Below are positions 1-11,758 of a stretch of 64,000 nucleotides of DNA, piece after piece. This stretch comes from Ailurus styani (lineage: Eukaryota; Chordata; Mammalia; Carnivora; Ailuridae): contig LNAC01000101.1 of NCBI GenBank assembly GCA_002007465.1, positions 2,636,504-2,700,503 of the forward strand, read 5' to 3'. Made by a program: the position numbers and the translations under genes. A model generated the notes under the pieces. The model did no database searches. It was not told where the DNA came from and saw only the letters and a program-made list of their open reading frames with translations. The first letter of the stretch is position 1. Each line of letters opens with the position of its first letter.

Positions 1-892
1 GTTAGTTCAATGGCAGGAATTTAATATGGGAAGTAATTACAAGGTTTGGGGAAGGGCTACGCAGCCAAATGGGATGGTGGGATGGTGAGCCACCCCAGAA
101 ATCGGAAAGAGTAGGACATTACAGCTAGAGGGGAAAGGAAGAAGGTAGTATCACCAGAGGCCAGGGTCACTCAGCTGGAGCTGGAACCACCCCAGAGATG
201 TTGTTCAAAGCAGAAAACAGGGAGAGAAATCCCCTGGCTTTTCCCTTCCTCTCACCTTCCAATCTCCCACTAGTGCCTTCTCCCGGCCACCCTCAGTCAT
301 CACCATTTGACAAAGGAGCCTGCAAAGTAAAGTTGGCAGAATCAGCTCCCTCCAACATAGAGAACATGAGACGGGTGGGGATTGAGTCTGACGGTAACAA
401 GGCGGATAACCGGGCCATCAATGCCAGATCTGTCTCTGTATCTCCAGTGCCTAACATTGCACCTGTTCCTACAGAAGGAAATCAACTAAGTATGAAGAGA
501 AACTAAGAACGACCATCGATATGCGAGGACAGAGATATGGTTGGAGCCTTACTGCACTAGAGAGAAGAGGGCAACTTATTCCACACAGGGTATAGAAGAG
601 AGGATTCACAACAAATACGATGAACGAAAAATCATACAACTAATGAGCAAGGATTTGCCAGAGAAATAAAAAGGTGAGAAAGTGAGCCAGGCAAGGAACA
701 TTGCACACCTTGAAGGCAGGGGACACAAAAGACTTTCAAGGAACGATGAGATTCAAAGTCAAATTCTATTAAGTGTACCTCTCAATGGGATTATATAGCT
801 TTCCCTTTTATTATTTACACAATGTGTTAAACTGACATATGTCCTTATATCAAACCATTCTTGAGTTCCTATAATAAAAATAATTTGGCCAA
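1..892. other. unassigned AT-balanced sequence
   Basis: No exon-like or recognised repeat consensus could be supported. The first 430 bases have the worn look of an ancient dispersed repeat, and a 102-codon open frame at 198-506 shows no protein family features. Confidence 0.4.
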
Positions 893-1041
893 GAGGCACC
901 TGGGTGGCTTAGTCAGTTGAGCATCTGACTCTTGTTCTTGGCTCAGGTTTTGATCTCATGGTCATGAGTTTGAGCCCTGTGCTCGGCTCTGCACTGGACA
1001 TGGAGCTTACTTAAAAAACAAAACAAAACAAAACAAAAAAC
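893..1041 (+). mobile_element. CAN-SINE, older, (CAAAA)n tail
   Basis: Head ggcacctgggtggcttagtc with the older 'gttgagcatctgactcttg' body, then a short middle lacking the pyrimidine block, ending in (AAAAC)n. Confidence 0.85.
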
Positions 1042-1092
1042 TATTTGGGCAAACTGTATTACTTTTTTAATTCTGCTGAATTCATTTTGCCA

Positions 1093-1288
1093 TTTTTTTA
1101 AAAGATTTTATTTATTTATTCGACACAGAGAGAGAGATCACAGGTAGGCAGAGAGGCAGGCAGAGAGAGAGGAGGAAGCAGGCTCCCTGCTGAGCAGAGA
1201 GCCCGATGCGGGCCTCGATCCCAGGACGCTGAGATCGTGACCTGAGCCGAAGGCAGAGGCTTTAACCCATCGAGCCACCCAGGCGCCC
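1093..1288 (-). mobile_element. CAN-SINE
   Basis: Full-length antisense copy from T-run to gagccacccaggcgccc. Flanked by TTGCCAT at 1087-1093 and 1289-1295. Confidence 0.95.
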
Positions 1289-1294
1289 TTGCCA

Positions 1295-1483
1295 TTTTTT
1301 TTTAAGTAGGCTCCACACCAGCATGAAGCCTGGGGCTTGAACTTACCGCCCTGCGANCCATTTTTTTTTTAAGTAGGCTCCACACCAGCATGAAGCCTGG
1401 GGCTTGAACTTACCGCCCTGCGATCAAGACCTGACCTGAGACCAAGGGTCGGACCCTTAACTGACTGAGCCCCCAGGTGCCCC
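1295..1483 (-). mobile_element. older CAN-SINE containing an N-flanked duplication
   Basis: Diverged antisense copy ending gagcccccaggtgcccc. Its first part is present twice: 1292-1356 and 1358-1423 are the same apart from T-run length (9 versus 10), separated by a single N at 1357. See findings. Confidence 0.8.
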
Positions 1484-1839
1484 AACTGCTATTCTACTTA
1501 GGGTATGTGCATATACACCACATGTGATCTTTGGTCTATAGTTTGCTCTTGTGAGCTTCCCTTGTCCTCTATCAGGGTTACTTTAACTTTGTGAAATTAC
1601 TTGGAGAGCTTTCTGTATTTTCATATATTCTGACATATTTTAATAGCAGTGGGATTGTCATCACCAACCTTTAATCATTTAAGCATTTGTGATTCTGCCT
1701 GTGGGTTAACTCAATCTCATTCTTGTCATTCCTGCTACCCACTTTTTGGCTGCTTGGCACCCCTGTGACATCCATCCCAACTCCCTCGTTCCTGGTACCA
1801 CAAAACCCTGATCTTTATCCTCCAGCTATAGTGCATTAA

Positions 1840-2110
1840 ACCCTCAAGGCCCTTGCCCCTGTCCCACCTAACTCTTCTTCCCCCTTTATTTTAGAGCTCT
1901 CCTCCTTACAGAAAGTCTTGCCTGATACGGCCTGTTCTAAGCCCCCGTGCCCGATTCTGTGCCCGCCTGGTCCTGGCTTGTTGTCTTCTTGGGTAATTGG
2001 CTGCTCACTCATCTGTCTCCCCACCCAGACATTATGCTGAAAGACTGCTTTGTACCTTATCCCTCACCATAATCTTAGCTCTGGCACACAGTAGGTACTC
2101 GCTATGTAGC
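1840..2110 (+). mobile_element. L2 LINE 3' fragment
   Basis: Typical L2 3' wording, including gaaagtcttgcctgat, actgctttgtacct and the near-terminal ctggcacacagtaggtactc. Confidence 0.65.
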
Positions 2111-2175
2111 AATCAAGTCAGTGTTATAAACCTGCACCTCAGAAACAAGAGAAGAAAGAAAAAATTAAGTTGGCC

Positions 2176-2320
2176 AAATGAATGGCCATTACTTATTGTC
2201 TATGGCTGCTTTTGGCTATAAGGGCAGAGTTGAGTCGTTATGAGAGAGACTGCATGACCCTGGAAATCCCAAAATAGTTACTATCTGACTCTTTATAGAA
2301 AAAGTTTGTAAACCCCCGGT
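2176..2320. mobile_element. hAT-type non-autonomous DNA element fragment
   Basis: The stretch resembles the same family as 31482-31705 and 55174-55326 in opposite orientation: tattgtctatggctgctttt, then agttgagt, then atagaaaaagtttgtaaacccc. Worn copy. Confidence 0.6.
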
Positions 2321-2869
2321 TTAGAGTCTTCCCTCACATGCAGACTCCACTGAGCTATGCCCTTTTTGTGCATCAAAATAAGAGAGAATCCAGAAACGGT
2401 TGAAAAGAATGAGTTATTACTGCTCTAAGAAGGTGGGCAGGTTCTGTCTGTTTTTTTACCTTACTGACCCCCATTCGATGCCATGAGATACAGTGACCAC
2501 GGCCACACTTGCCACTCTGAGTCCACGTGACCCCAAAACCATGCTCATCTAGTATCTTCATGAATGTCGGCACCAGCCTGTTTATTTCCAAGGTATTGAT
2601 TCACGTACAACGGGGAGCTGGCCCTAAACCCAAACAACTACAGGGAGCAGTCAAGAGAATGAGTGGGGCCAGCCGGGTCAGGGAGCACTTGTGTTGTAGC
2701 TAACGGAGGATCTTACTGCTCTGTGACTTTAGCCAATGATGAAATACTATTTATTCAACAGAGGCTAGAGATACGGATTTTTATGTGAAATGTCTTGATT
2801 ATTAAGGCGTTGTTAATTAACCAAAAGGTAAAACCAAAATCCTAGGCACTGCTGGGGAGAGGTAGGTGG
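2321..2869. other. no feature recognised
   Basis: Apparently low-copy intergenic sequence; open frames are short and lack family similarity. Confidence 0.4.
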
Positions 2870-3420
2870 TGCAGACACACTGAAAATGACCGGGCAGTAC
2901 TTGGTTCTATTAACCACAGGCACATACTATGACCAGGAAATCCTGCTCCTGTGTCTAAATCCCAAAGAGATTCTCCTGTAGATCATGTGGGGGGGACATG
3001 TACAAGAGTTCCATTCAGCATTGCTTGAAGTGTCTGGGGGTAGGAATCCATGTCTGTGTCCATCCCCAGGACGAGAGAGCGAGGCAAGATGGAGTGGATA
3101 CAGACACCAGATCACACAGCAACAGGGACAGGACACAAATACACAGTGGTGAATGACAACACTGGGAAAGAGAGGGACAGCTATAACATGACACCATTTA
3201 TGTAAATGAAAAACACACGCACACAAAACACAGTACACATTTTGAAGTACACACACAACAGAAGCATGTATATCCAACACATTCGAATAGTTTGCTATGG
3301 GCGGGGAGAATAAGCACGGGGTACACAGGATAGAAAGAAATGAATGAATCAGTGAACAAGTGCATAAACAAGTACACAAGGCAAGAGAGGGGCTTGCATG
3401 GACCGATGATGACAAAATGC
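2870..3420 (+). mobile_element. old L1 3' fragment (L1M type)
   Basis: Degraded matches to the L1 ORF2 C-terminal and 3' UTR region: tatgaccaggaaatcctgctcctg, gacatgtacaagagttcc, then an A-rich remnant. A 193-codon antisense open frame here is a by-product. Confidence 0.5.
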
Positions 3421-4190
3421 CAAGAATGAGATTATGATTAGTCATTCCCCACACCTGAGGTCCAAACACATGGGGAGAGGGAGGAAACAAGTCTACAACC
3501 AGACACATTCCATAGGGTTAGGAAGAAAAAAGTGGTTTGGAAATCTAAGCCCCCACGCAGGTTCAGTGACCTCAGAAAACCTCTCAAACAAAAACCTTTA
3601 ATTACACAATTATACCATCTGCTGCCTGGGGAGACAGACAGAACTCGACAGACGATCCAAGCAGCTAGCTAATGGCAGCTTGGTGCTTGCCATCAACACC
3701 CTCTTCACAGAATGAAAAATCAGCCACGTGTTAAGCAGGGGACAGAACAAAGAAGACACGGTTTCCTACTTTCCTGTGGTTTTTCATTCAACGAGCATTA
3801 AAAGGCACCAACTGTATGCATTTCACCCTACTAGAGAGGCACAGCTAATGTAACAGTAGGAGTTCCTGTCTGGTCCTCAGGGAATTCTTGATCTTCTGGG
3901 AGATTAAACTGAGCCCCAAAGGGTGAAGCAATGAAACCATCTAATTCTGTGGAGAAGGTGTGTATTAAGCTGCAAATTGCTGTGTTCGATGATAAGCCAC
4001 CTGCCACCTTGAAGTGACCATAGGCCAATAGGGGAAGAAAATAATTTAAAATAGTTCAGTGGCTCCCCTGTGCTCTGCCACTGACATCCCTTCAAGGCTG
4101 TTTGACATGCCGCACTCTGGCTTCTTCCAAAGTCAGCAAACAGTTCTTTATCAATCATTTCTATCTTAATATTCAAAAGTGTTGGGCAGG
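3421..4190. other. no feature recognised
   Basis: Low-copy sequence with no convincing exon, splice-site pair or repeat consensus. Bases 4175-4190 form the target-site copy for the adjacent SINE. Confidence 0.4.
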
Positions 4191-4390
4191 GGGCGCCTGG
4201 GTGGCTCAGTGGGTTAAGCCTCTGCCTTCAGCTCAGGTCATGATCTCAGGGTCCTGGGATTGAGACCTGCATCAGGCTCTCTGCTTAGCAGAGAGCCTGC
4301 TTCCCCCTCTCTCTGCCTGCCTCTCTGCCTACTTGTGATCTCTCTCTCTCTCTCTGTAAAATAAATAAATAAAATCTTAAAAAAAAAAAA
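4191..4390 (+). mobile_element. CAN-SINE
   Basis: Complete sense copy. Target duplication AGTGTTGGGCAGG at 4178-4190 and 4391-4403. Confidence 0.97.
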
Positions 4391-4639
4391 AGTGTTGGGC
4401 AGGAGCAAAAAACACTTGATAATCCGGCAGAGAGAAACCATTTCCAGGTATGGTATCCATCTTTTTCTGTGGAAACTAGGAGGGAAATTTTGCAGAAAAC
4501 AATTAACATAGCAGGCTTGAGACTGCAATTCTCCAAAAGGCCCTGCTTGCAAGGTTAGCCCTTGGCTGACATCAAGGAACTTAGGTTTGGGGGGTGGGGG
4601 TGGGGGCCCTAACATTTGCAGAACTGGTAAGAGAGTCCC

Positions 4640-5045
4640 ACTGGCCTGAACTGTTTGTACAAACACCGTGGTTTACGCTAAACACCTGCTTTCCTGCTGG
4701 GAGTCTGAAGTTTTGGAATGTGCTAGGCAGAGGGCGCCTACATGACCAACCCCTGGTAAAAAGCACAGGCCCTGAGTCTGTAGTGAGCGTCCCTGGTAGA
4801 CATGCTGTCACACGCTGTCACATCGCATCCTGGGGAATCGAACACGTGACTTCGCTGGGAGAGGCCTCTTGGAAGCCAGAGTCCTCCGGACTTGGCGCCG
4901 TGCACCTCTTCCCTTGGCTGATTTTGCTTTGTGGCCTTTCAGTGTTTAATACATCATAGCCATGAATATGACAATAGGCTGAGTCCTGTCAGACCTAGCG
5001 AATCACCGACTCTGGGGGTGGTCTTGCAGACCTCCGACATACAGA
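4640..5045 (+). mobile_element. LTR-like ancient element
   Basis: The segment from about 4896 (cttcccttggctga ... atagccatgaatatga ... gcgaatcaccga ... ggtggtcttg) parallels 41430-41610 in order and wording, so both derive from one LTR-type family. Family name not assigned. Confidence 0.45.
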
Positions 5046-5551
5046 GAAGTTCCAAATAAAAGATAATAGTGGAGGTTGGACTAAGATAATGGACTAAACA
5101 CATCCTTCTGCTTTCCGGGTGGCCTGAAATTCTATGGCATTGGCAAAAACACTTTTCTAACAATACTAAATCAGTAAGAGACTGAAACAGCACCCCTGGG
5201 TAACTAGAATGTCGAAGAAATTTCTGAAAGGCAGAGGGTACTCGGAATTGACTGCCCATGCGCGCCTGGGAGGGGGCCGTCAGGCAGTGGAAAATGACAA
5301 GGGGATGGGGCTCTGAGGGTGCAGAGAGAAAGAGGGGTAGGGACGGAATGTGACAACTGGATGAACTGGGAACTGCAGCCAGAACGGCCCAGACTACTGG
5401 ACCCTTCCCCACAAATGCTGAGCAGCCCACAACAAATCCCCCCTCACCTGGAATATACACTCCACTCAGCAGGTTGGTGCAGCTCTTCCACAATCACCAG
5501 GGGCCACCTATGGCAAACAGCACGGGCAGGAAAACAGGAATCCGCAAACTC
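5046..5551. other. no feature recognised
   Basis: No gene or repeat consensus could be supported. Long open frames on both strands (about 180 codons) have no recognisable composition or motifs. Confidence 0.4.
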
Positions 5552-5566
5552 AAAGATGAGCCTCGG

Positions 5567-5764
5567 GGGCGCCTGGGTGGCTCAGTGGGTTAAAGCCTCT
5601 GCTTTCGGCTCAGGTCATGATCTCAGGGTCCTGGGATCGAGGCCCGCATCAGGCTCTCTGCTCAGCAGGGAGCCTGCTTCCCCCTCTCTCTCTCTCTGCC
5701 TGCCTCTCTGCCTCCTTGTGATCTCTCTCCCTCNAAAAAAAAATTTAAAAAAAAAAAAAAAAAA
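5567..5764 (+). mobile_element. CAN-SINE with N in tail
   Basis: Sense copy with target duplication AAAGATGAGCCTCGG at 5552-5566 and 5765-5779. A single N at 5734 sits where the AATAAATAAAATC tail start should be, so the tail is misassembled. Confidence 0.95.
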
Positions 5765-6051
5765 AAAGATGAGCCTCGGAGGAAGAGTCACTGAGTTTTT
5801 ATTCAACGTGGCAAAATGGGGACATCAAGTCAAGAGAACATATAGCCAAGGACAGAGAGTTAGTAGAGCACATAGAAGAAATCATTAGATATCTTTGGGA
5901 AGATCTGAGGGGACGCTCCATCGAGGAAAGCAAGCAGCTGAGAAGTGAAGATCTCTACGTCATGAAATAAAAAACCAGAGTGAAGGGCAGGCAGTACATG
6001 GAATAATGCTATTATTTGTAGGGGGGGAAAGAGGGATTAAGAATTGAATTC

Positions 6052-6255
6052 CTTTTTTTTTAAAGATTTTTATTTATGTATTTGATAGAGAGAGACAGCT
6101 AGAGAGGGAACACAAGCATAGGCAGTGGGAAAGGGAGAAGCAGGCTCCCTGCTGAGCAGGGAGCCTGATGAGGGGTTTGATCCCAGGACCCTGGGGATCG
6201 TGACCTGAGCCAAAGGCAGACAGATGCTTAACCAACTGAGCCACAGAGGCGCCCC
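6052..6255 (-). mobile_element. CAN-SINE
   Basis: Antisense copy flanked by AAGAATTGAATTC (6039-6051) and AAGAACTGAATTC (6256-6268), one mismatch. Confidence 0.95.
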
Positions 6256-6401
6256 AAGAACTGAATTCTTATTTAACTGCATTTGCACAAAGAGACTTTG
6301 GAGGGACATATAAGAAACTAATAACATAGCTACTTGCTTGTGGGGTGATGGAGAAGTGGGCAGATGGGGGAAGGGATGGTGGGAGACCTTTCACTCATAG
6401 C

Positions 6402-6601
6402 TTTTTTTTTTTTTTAAAGATTGTATTTATTTATTTGACACAGAGAGAGAGTTCACAAGTAGGCTGAGAGGCAGGCAGAGAGAGGAGGAAGCAGGCTCCC
6501 TGCTGAGCAGGGAACCCGATGCGGGACTTGATCCCAGGACCCTGAGATCATGACCTGAGCCAAAGGCAGAGGCTTTAACCCACTGAGCCACCCAGGTGCC
6601 C
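6402..6601 (-). mobile_element. CAN-SINE
   Basis: Antisense copy with CACTCATAGC repeated on both sides. Confidence 0.95.
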
Positions 6602-6639
6602 CACTCATAGCTTTTTAATACAGTATGATTTCTGAACAC

Positions 6640-7620
6640 TGAATATCAAATCTATTCTAAAAGCTAAATTTTACAAAGTGGAGACTTTGAAAGTTAAATA
6701 TATGATAATCAACATTGAAAAACACTCAACAGATGGACCAGGAGAGCTGACTAGACAAAGCCAAACACTAGATTAGTAAACAGGAAAGTCCAAGGCAAGG
6801 AATCTCCTAAAATGTGGCTCCTAAAGATAAGAAGGCAGATCATCTGAGAAGAAAGTCCAGAAACATGAAAGACTAATTGTGAAATTCTGGTACCTATTTA
6901 ATAGTAATTCCAGGAAAAGAAAATAAAGAAATGGAGGTAAGGAAATATTCAAAAGAGAAATTTCTCCCATGCCACAGAAGTGCATTAATCTTTGGAAAGA
7001 AAGGAACCACCAAACACTGAGCAGGAAGAACAGAGAGAACTACCCCTGGACAAATAGTGAAGTTTTTGAACACCAAGGAAAAAGAAAAAAAATGGTAAAG
7101 CTTCAGAGAGAATGAACAGGTTAAAGATAAAGAAAGAGAAATCAGACTGCATAAACTTCTCATCAACCACACTAGATACCAGCAGATAATGAGGAATTAT
7201 CTTCAAAATGCAGGGTTTTGGGGTTTTTTTTAAGATTTTATGTATTTATTTGAGACACAGAGAGAAGGCACGTGAGCATGAGTGGGGGTGGGGGGCAGAC
7301 TGAGAGGAAGAAGCAGTCTCCCCACTGAGCAGGGAGACTGATTAGATCCTGGGCTCAATCCTAGAACCCTGGGATCATGACCTGAGCTGAAGGCAGATGC
7401 TTACCCAACTGAGCCACTCCGGCACCCCAAAATGCAGAGAATAGAATTCTACTCTCGGTCGAGCATATTCGTGCAGAAAAGCAATATAAAAAATATTTTA
7501 AACATGCAAGGGCTCAGAAAGTTTACCATCCACAAAATCTCGGTGGGGGGGGATTTCCTTAAGGATTCATTTAAGCAATAATGAATCCAAAAATTAGAAA
7601 AACAAGAGATAAAAGAACCA
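6640..7620 (+). mobile_element. old L1/HAL1-like LINE remnant
   Basis: A-rich sense strand with long coiled-coil-like K/E/N/R coding flavour in broken frames and typical LINE ORF1-region wording. Interrupted by a SINE at 7214-7428. No intact frame. Confidence 0.4.
7214..7428 (-). mobile_element. CAN-SINE, older
   Basis: Antisense copy with 'gagcatgagtgggggtggggggcag' variant middle. CAAAATGCAG flanks both ends. Confidence 0.92.
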
Positions 7621-7629
7621 ACAATGAGA

Positions 7630-7822
7630 GGGCGCCTGGGTGGTTCAGTGGGTTAAAGCCTCTGCTTTCCGCTCAGGTCATGATCTCAGCGTCCTGGGAT
7701 CAAGGCCTACATCAGGCTCTCTGCTCAGCAGGGAGCCTGCTTCCTCCTCTCCCTGCCTCTCTGCCTACTTGTAATCTCTCTCTCTGTGTCAAAAATAAAT
7801 AAAATCTTTAAAAAAAAAAAAA
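7630..7822 (+). mobile_element. CAN-SINE
   Basis: Sense copy with target duplication AGAACCAACAATGAGA. Confidence 0.96.
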
Positions 7823-8059
7823 AAGAACCAACAATGAGAAAATAGCAAAATTTATAACTGATGAGCAAAGAATCACTCAAATATAACTGCTTCTGCATAA
7901 TGTACAAAAGCCCAGAATCAAACAAACAAACAAGCAAACAAACAAAAAAAGCCCAAAATCCCATACAATCTTAATATGAGACAGAATTAAAGTCATGTTA
8001 AGGTTCATTCTTGCTTTACTCATGAAGAGTTCATATATACAGATTATCTTTAAACATCA

Positions 8060-9060
8060 AGAGAAAAAATTTGTTTAGACACATGTGAAAATTTCAAGGT
8101 AACAAAAGAGCTCAATTTCATGTATCATTAGGGAAATACAAATCTGAACCACAATGTGATACCCACCAGGATGACTAAAATGGAAAAGACAGAAGTTATC
8201 AAGAGATGACGAGGATGTGAAGTATCCACAGATGCTTCTCAGGTACAAAAGATGGCACAACCACTGTTGGAAACTGTCAATATTTACTTAAACCCTATGT
8301 TCATGCCGTGACCAAGCAATTCCCCTCCAAGATATATACTCGACAGAAATGCAGACATCCATTCCACAAAAGACATGTACTAGAATGTTCACAGCAGCAC
8401 TATCTGTGATATCCCCAAACTGCAAACAAGCCAAATATCAATCATGTAAAATGGGTATCGACCTTGAGGATATAAACTCAATGGAATACAAATAGCAATG
8501 AGAGTGGACAACCCACAGCTACACTCAGGAATATAGACAAACCACACAACTCTAATGTTGATGGAAAGAAGCTGGATATAAAAGAGTACATACTATATGA
8601 TTCTATTGATAGAAAGTATGAAAATAGGGCGCCTGGGTGGCTCAGTGGGTTAAAGCCTCTGCTTTTGGCTCAGGTCATGATCTCAGGGTCCTGGGATCGA
8701 GGCCCACATTGGGCTCTCTGCTCACCAGGGAGCCTGCTTCCCCCTCTCTCTCTCTGCCTGCCTCTCTGCCTCCTTGTGATCTCTCTCCCTCTGTGAAATA
8801 AATAAATAAAATCTTTAAAAAAAATCACATTAAAAAAAAGAAAGTATGAAAATAGGTAAAACTAATCTATTCTGTTAGAAATCAAGATAGGGGTTATCCT
8901 TGGTGGTGGGCCACATGAGGGCAGATTCTGGAGTGTTGGAAAGGTGGTTTCTTATTTGGAGTGCTGAGTATGTGTGTGTTCAGCCTGTCAAAATTCATGG
9001 AGTCATATGCTTAACACGTGTGTACCTTTACACATTTATATTGTACCTCCATAAAAAAAA
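8060..9060 (+). mobile_element. L1 3' end, SINE-interrupted
   Basis: ORF2 C-terminal and 3' UTR remnant: acaatgtgatacccaccagga, gcagcactatctgtgat, ttgatggaaagaagctgg. Split by the SINE at 8627-8838. All frames are broken. Confidence 0.8.
8627..8838 (+). mobile_element. CAN-SINE inside L1
   Basis: Sense copy with a 16-17 bp target duplication AGAAAGTATGAAAATAG. Confidence 0.96.
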
Positions 9061-9244
9061 CTGCCTCCAAATTTAAAGGTGCCTGCCACAGAGCAGAAAT
9101 AATATCTGTAATTTCCGTGTCTTGAGAGGAAGAACACAGAATAAGAAAAACTCAGGCAATCCAACAAAAAGTAGGAAAGGGACGGTGGCTGGCAGGAATA
9201 AGCAGAAGAAACAGAAAATATAAAATAAGATGGCAAGAAGCAGC

Positions 9245-10235
9245 TTCTAAATATCAGTAACTGAAATAAATATAAATGGGTTAAAGCTGCTACATGAAAG
9301 GCAAAGATTTCACACCCATTAAGACAGATGCTGTTAGGATGCCTTCGTGGCTCAGTGGGTTAAAGCCTCTGCCTGTGGCTCAGGTCATGATCTCAGGGTC
9401 CTGGGATCGAGGCCCGCATCAGGCTCCCTGCTCAGCAGGGAGCCTGCTTCCTCCTCTCTTTCTGCCTGCCTCTCTGCCTACTTGTAATCTCTCTCTCCCT
9501 CTCTGTCAAATAAATAAATAAAATCTTAAAAAAAAAAAAGACAGATGCTGTTAAAAACCCCCAGAAAATAATAAGTGTTGGAGAGAATGTGGAGACACTG
9601 GAATCCTTGTGCCCTGTTGGTTGGGATTGCAAAATGGTGCAGCTGCTATGAGAAATAGTTTGGCCGTTTCTTGAAAAGTTGAATATAGAATTACCATAGG
9701 ACTCACAATTCCACTTCTGGGTAGATGCCCAAAAGCATTGAGAGTGGGGTCTCAAAGAGATATTTGTACACTCATATTCATAGCAGCATTATTCACAACA
9801 GCTAAAATATGGAAGCAACTGAGAAATGAAATCATAGGCAAAATGTGTTGTATATATACACAATGGAATATTACTCAGCTGAAAAGGAAGAAAATGCTGA
9901 CACATGCTATGACACTGAGTGACCTGAGGACATTATGCTAAGTGGAATAAGCCAGTCACAAAAAGACAAATACTACATGAGGTAGTTTATGAGGTTCCTA
10001 GAACAGGAAAATTCATAAAGACAGAAAGTAGAGTGCTGGTTACGAGGAGCTGGGGGGAGAAGGGTTGTTTAGTTGTTGTTTAATGGGTATAGAATTTCAA
10101 TTTTGCAAGATGAAAAAGTTCTGGAGATTGGTTGCACAATAATGTGAATACACTAAATACTAGTGAACTGTACACTTACAGATGTTAAGATAGTCAATTT
10201 TATGTGTATTTTACCATAATTTTTTAAAAACACAA
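9245..10235 (+). mobile_element. L1 3' end, SINE-interrupted
   Basis: ORF2 end and 3' UTR: agtgttggagagaatgtgg, ttcatagcagcattattcac, atggaatattactcagc, ttttgtgtattttaccat-like end. Contains the SINE at 9337-9537. The 67-codon frame at 9738-9941 is a remnant of ORF2. Confidence 0.88.
9337..9537 (+). mobile_element. CAN-SINE inside L1
   Basis: Head is mutated (ggatgccttcgtggctc). Target duplication AAGACAGATGCTGTTA on both sides. Confidence 0.95.
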
Positions 10236-10573
10236 ACGTTAAGTAATAAAACGAAATCTAGCTATAAGCTAATTGCAAGAATAAGAGATAAAACACAGAA
10301 AATTGAAAATAAATGACTATAAAAATATAAGCCAGATAAAAAATAAAGCTGATATAGCAGTATTAATAACCAAGAAAACAGAATCAAAAGCAAAAACAAT
10401 TAAATAAAATAGATAGCTATTTATTCCCCAAAGGTACAAGAAACTGTAAGAATCATAAAGCTTTCAAGTGTCTAAAAATATAGTTTCAAAAATACATGTA
10501 AATATATAAACACTATTTATGGGTGGCCTGTAAACATACCTATTACAAAACCAATAGAAATAGAACAAAAGAG

Positions 10574-10770
10574 GGGCACCTGGGTGGCTCAGTGGGTTAA
10601 GCTTCTGCCTTCGGCTCAGGTCATGATCTCAGGGTCCTGGGATCGAGCGCCGCATCGGGCTCTCTGCTCGGCAGGGAGCCTGCTTCCCCCTCTCCCTCTG
10701 CCTGCTTCTCTGCCTACTTGTGATCTCTCTCTCTGTGTCAAATAAATAAATAAAATCTTAAAAAAAAAAA
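10574..10770 (+). mobile_element. CAN-SINE
   Basis: Sense copy with GAAATAGAACAAAAGA on both sides. Confidence 0.95.
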
Positions 10771-11559
10771 GAAATAGAACAAAAGAAACCCACTGGGAAT
10801 CATAGTAGAAATCAAATGCAAGTCTCAGAATCAACAGGTCAAACAGAGAAAAAATAAGCTAAGGAGACAGAGAACATAATTTGTAACTAATAAATTTGAG
10901 ATAAATCTATAATTTTGTACAGGGAAATGTCACAAAGCTGACAGCTCATTAGATTACAAAGTAATTTCTGCTCTTTTTTTAATCTCCTTCTTTCTTTCAA
11001 CAACGCGGCAGAAGAGAGATCCCAAAGCCTTTCAACACAAAACATCTTTAAAAACTGCTAGAAAAACAATAACACCTTTGAAATCAATGGCTTAGAGAAA
11101 CCTGGTGAAGCCGAAATTCAAGAGTGCAGGCAAAATAAAGGCATTTTCAGATATTATAAAAACAGAGAATGCATCATCACTGCAGGAATTTCTAAAGAGT
11201 GTACGTCGGGGAAAAGGAAAATGATCCAAAGAGGAATATCATGATCTAAAAAACGATGAAGAGTGAAGAAAGGAGGTAAACAGGTAGATAAATCTAATAA
11301 ATATTGACCTGGAATATCAGTATAATAGTAACATCAGCAATAATGTCCAATTTAAAGAGTTAAAGTAAAAACAGAGCTTAGGATCAAATGGGAGGTGACT
11401 GGCATGAAAACATTAGATGTCCTTGCCTTATTCAGGACTGATTACATCAATGATGGAAGCCATCAAATTCAAAAGGCTAGAACTTGCAGACATAAACTGA
11501 AATTAAGTAGCAAGACAGATTGAGAACATAAGTGAATGACATAGAAAAATAAAATTAAC

Positions 11560-11758
11560 GGGATTTTTTTAAGGTTTTATGTATTTATTTGAGAGAGAGA
11601 GAGAGAGAGCAGAAGCGAGGGGAGCAGCAGAGGGAGAGGGAGAAGTAGGCTCCCTGCTGAGCGGGGAGGCTGATGCTGGGCTCGGATCCCAGGACTTTGA
11701 GATCATGACCTGACGCAGAAGGCAGACGCTTAACTAACTGAGCCACCCAGGCACCCCC
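11560..11758 (-). mobile_element. CAN-SINE
   Basis: Antisense copy with (GA)n after the T-rich head; TAAAATTAAC flanks both ends. Confidence 0.93.

Noticed and set aside
2927..3508. 193-codon minus-strand open frame
   Set aside because: Antisense to an old L1 remnant, Cys/Ser/His-rich without pattern.
4285..5806. Ser/Arg-rich open frames repeated through the window, such as those ending SLLSREP-like text
   Set aside because: All are translations of CAN-SINE bodies in one or the other strand.
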